This document shows positions 30,794 to 31,518 of a stretch of 31,518 nucleotides of DNA, one piece after another. This DNA is from Lachnospiraceae bacterium UBA3282. GTDB lineage: Bacteria > Bacillota > Clostridia > Lachnospirales > Lachnospiraceae. The DNA is taken from positions 1 to 31,518 of the forward strand of contig DETS01000030.1 of the NCBI GenBank assembly GCA_002361735.1. The letters run 5' to 3'. The notes beneath the pieces are model-generated. The model saw only the letters and a list, made by a program, of their open reading frames with translations, was not told the DNA's origin and searched no databases. The translations under genes were made by a program, and so were the position numbers. Position 1 is the stretch's first letter. Each line of letters starts with the position of its first letter.

Positions 30794-30846
30794 GACTCAC
30801 TTTTATGATGGGTTCAGGCTTAAGGATAAGGGGGTAAGATCATCAA

Positions 30847-31518
30847 ATGAACGAATGTGTGCTGGTGGTGGACGACGACAGGGAGATCGTCAAGGCAATC
30901 GCCCTTTTGTTGGAAAAGGAGGACTACCGTGTGCTGAAGGCTTATGACGGCATGGAAGCGCTGCGGATTCTGGCGGAAACGGAAGTGCAGCTCATCATCA
31001 TGGATGTGATGATGCCGAAGCTGGACGGGCTCTCCGCCATGATGAAGATCAGGGAGCGCAAGAACCTTCCCATCATCGTGCTGAGCGCAAAGACGGAGGA
31101 CACCGACAAGATTTTAGGACTCTCCATGGGGGCGGACGACTATGTGGCCAAGCCCTTCAACCCGCAGGAGCTGGCGGCCCGGGTGAAAAGCCAGCTTCGC
31201 AGATATACGCTGCTCGGCGGTATCCACGCGCAGAATGAGGAGGACGAGATTGTGAATGGCAGACTCTGCTACCGCCTTAAGGAGCGCACGCTCTACGCGG
31301 ACGGGGAGCCGGTCAGACTGACCGCCACGGAGACCAGGATCATGGAACTTCTCATGAAAAACAGAGGACGTATTTTCCCGGCCGAGGAGATTTACGAGCG
31401 GGTCTGGGAGGAACCTTCCTTTTCACCGGAAAATACGGTGATGGTGCACATTCGTCACATTCGCGAGAAAATTGAACTCAATCCGAAAGAGCCGGAATAT
31501 ATAAAGGTGGTGTGGGGC
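30847..31518 (+). CDS. OmpR/PhoB-family response regulator, 3' end cut by the window
   Basis: The first 224 codons are present; the frame is open at the window edge and probably lacks only a few residues. The receiver domain (1-115) has VVDDDRE acidic pocket residues, the phospho-acceptor Asp in IIMDVMMPK (near residue 53), the LSAKTED Thr/Ser switch region and the KPF lysine. A winged-helix DNA-binding domain (about 133-224) follows, with LTATETRIMELLMKNRGRIF and NTVMVHIRHIREKIE. AAGGGGG lies about 12 bases before the ATG. The partner sensor kinase would be expected just outside the window; the signal is unknown. Confidence 0.93.
   Translation, partial: MNECVLVVDDDREIVKAIALLLEKEDYRVLKAYDGMEALRILAETEVQLIIMDVMMPKLDGLSAMMKIRERKNLPIIVLSAKTEDTDKILGLSMGADDYVAKPFNPQELAARVKSQLRRYTLLGGIHAQNEEDEIVNGRLCYRLKERTLYADGEPVRLTATETRIMELLMKNRGRIFPAEEIYERVWEEPSFSPENTVMVHIRHIREKIELNPKEPEYIKVVWG

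Noticed and set aside
1..31518. CRISPR arrays, insertion sequences, phage genes, toxin-antitoxin pairs
   Set aside because: No regularly spaced repeats with unique spacers, no transposase, integrase or phage structural motif, and no small toxin/antitoxin pair were seen.

Overview
The window reads as chromosomal DNA of a spore-forming, low-to-mid GC Firmicute, most likely a member of the Lachnospiraceae (Clostridia). The reasons are strong AGGAGG-type ribosome binding sites, the sporulation genes spoVAA/AB/AC, a yybP-ykoY manganese riboswitch, a PDZ/radical-SAM DUF512 protein, a Lachnospiraceae-type 'endosialidase-like' small protein, and a TetM-like GTPase fused to a YacP/Rae1-type nuclease domain. 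I see no phage, insertion sequence, integrase or CRISPR array.

Layout. 1-1.4 kb: pyrE with its promoter, then two small membrane proteins. 1.6-3.6 kb: an M29-type metallo-aminopeptidase with a long N-terminal extension. 3.7-7.5 kb: a purine cluster purE-purM-purN-purD behind a visible promoter. 7.6-9.5 kb: a zinc-ribbon/HTH regulator-like protein and a membrane-anchored double-SH3b protein. 9.6-14.2 kb: clpC, an endosialidase-like small protein and radA. 14.3-19.1 kb: an LCP-family cell-wall ligase and a two-gene asymmetric ABC exporter. 19.1-22.4 kb: mostly minus strand, with a lipoprotein, tRNA-Trp and a GH42-type beta-galactosidase that appears to have lost about 100 residues of its catalytic barrel; one small plus-strand hypothetical gene lies between them. 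22.6-24.3 kb: spoVAA-spoVAB-spoVAC without spoVAD/E. 24.4-25.3 kb: promoter, Mn2+ riboswitch and mntP. 25.4-30.7 kb: a 58-aa protein, the DUF512 radical SAM protein, a GNAT acetyltransferase and the GTPase-nuclease fusion. 30.8 kb to the end: an OmpR-family response regulator cut by the window edge.

The most interesting gene is at 27919-30720. It is a complete TetM/EF-G-like translational GTPase joined through a low-complexity linker to a YacP/Rae1-like NYN domain, whose relatives cleave mRNA in the ribosomal A site. One polypeptide could therefore enter the A site and carry an endonuclease with it. It lacks the drug-displacing loop sequence of TetM, so calling it tetracycline resistance would be unsafe.

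The second theme is repeated non-coding structure. One multi-hairpin leader element occurs in front of four unrelated genes (M29, purE, the endosialidase-like gene and, on the minus strand, GH42), always ending at the Shine-Dalgarno; its stems show compensatory base changes between copies. A second family with TGCGAAA/TTTCGCA outer arms sits before purM and spoVAC. The clpC leader has a tandem/inverted repeat array and the two ABC genes are separated by a 140-bp long inverted repeat. Two short motifs, TTGAC-N7-GTCAA and GTTATGTAAAC, recur far more than expected, often inside genes.
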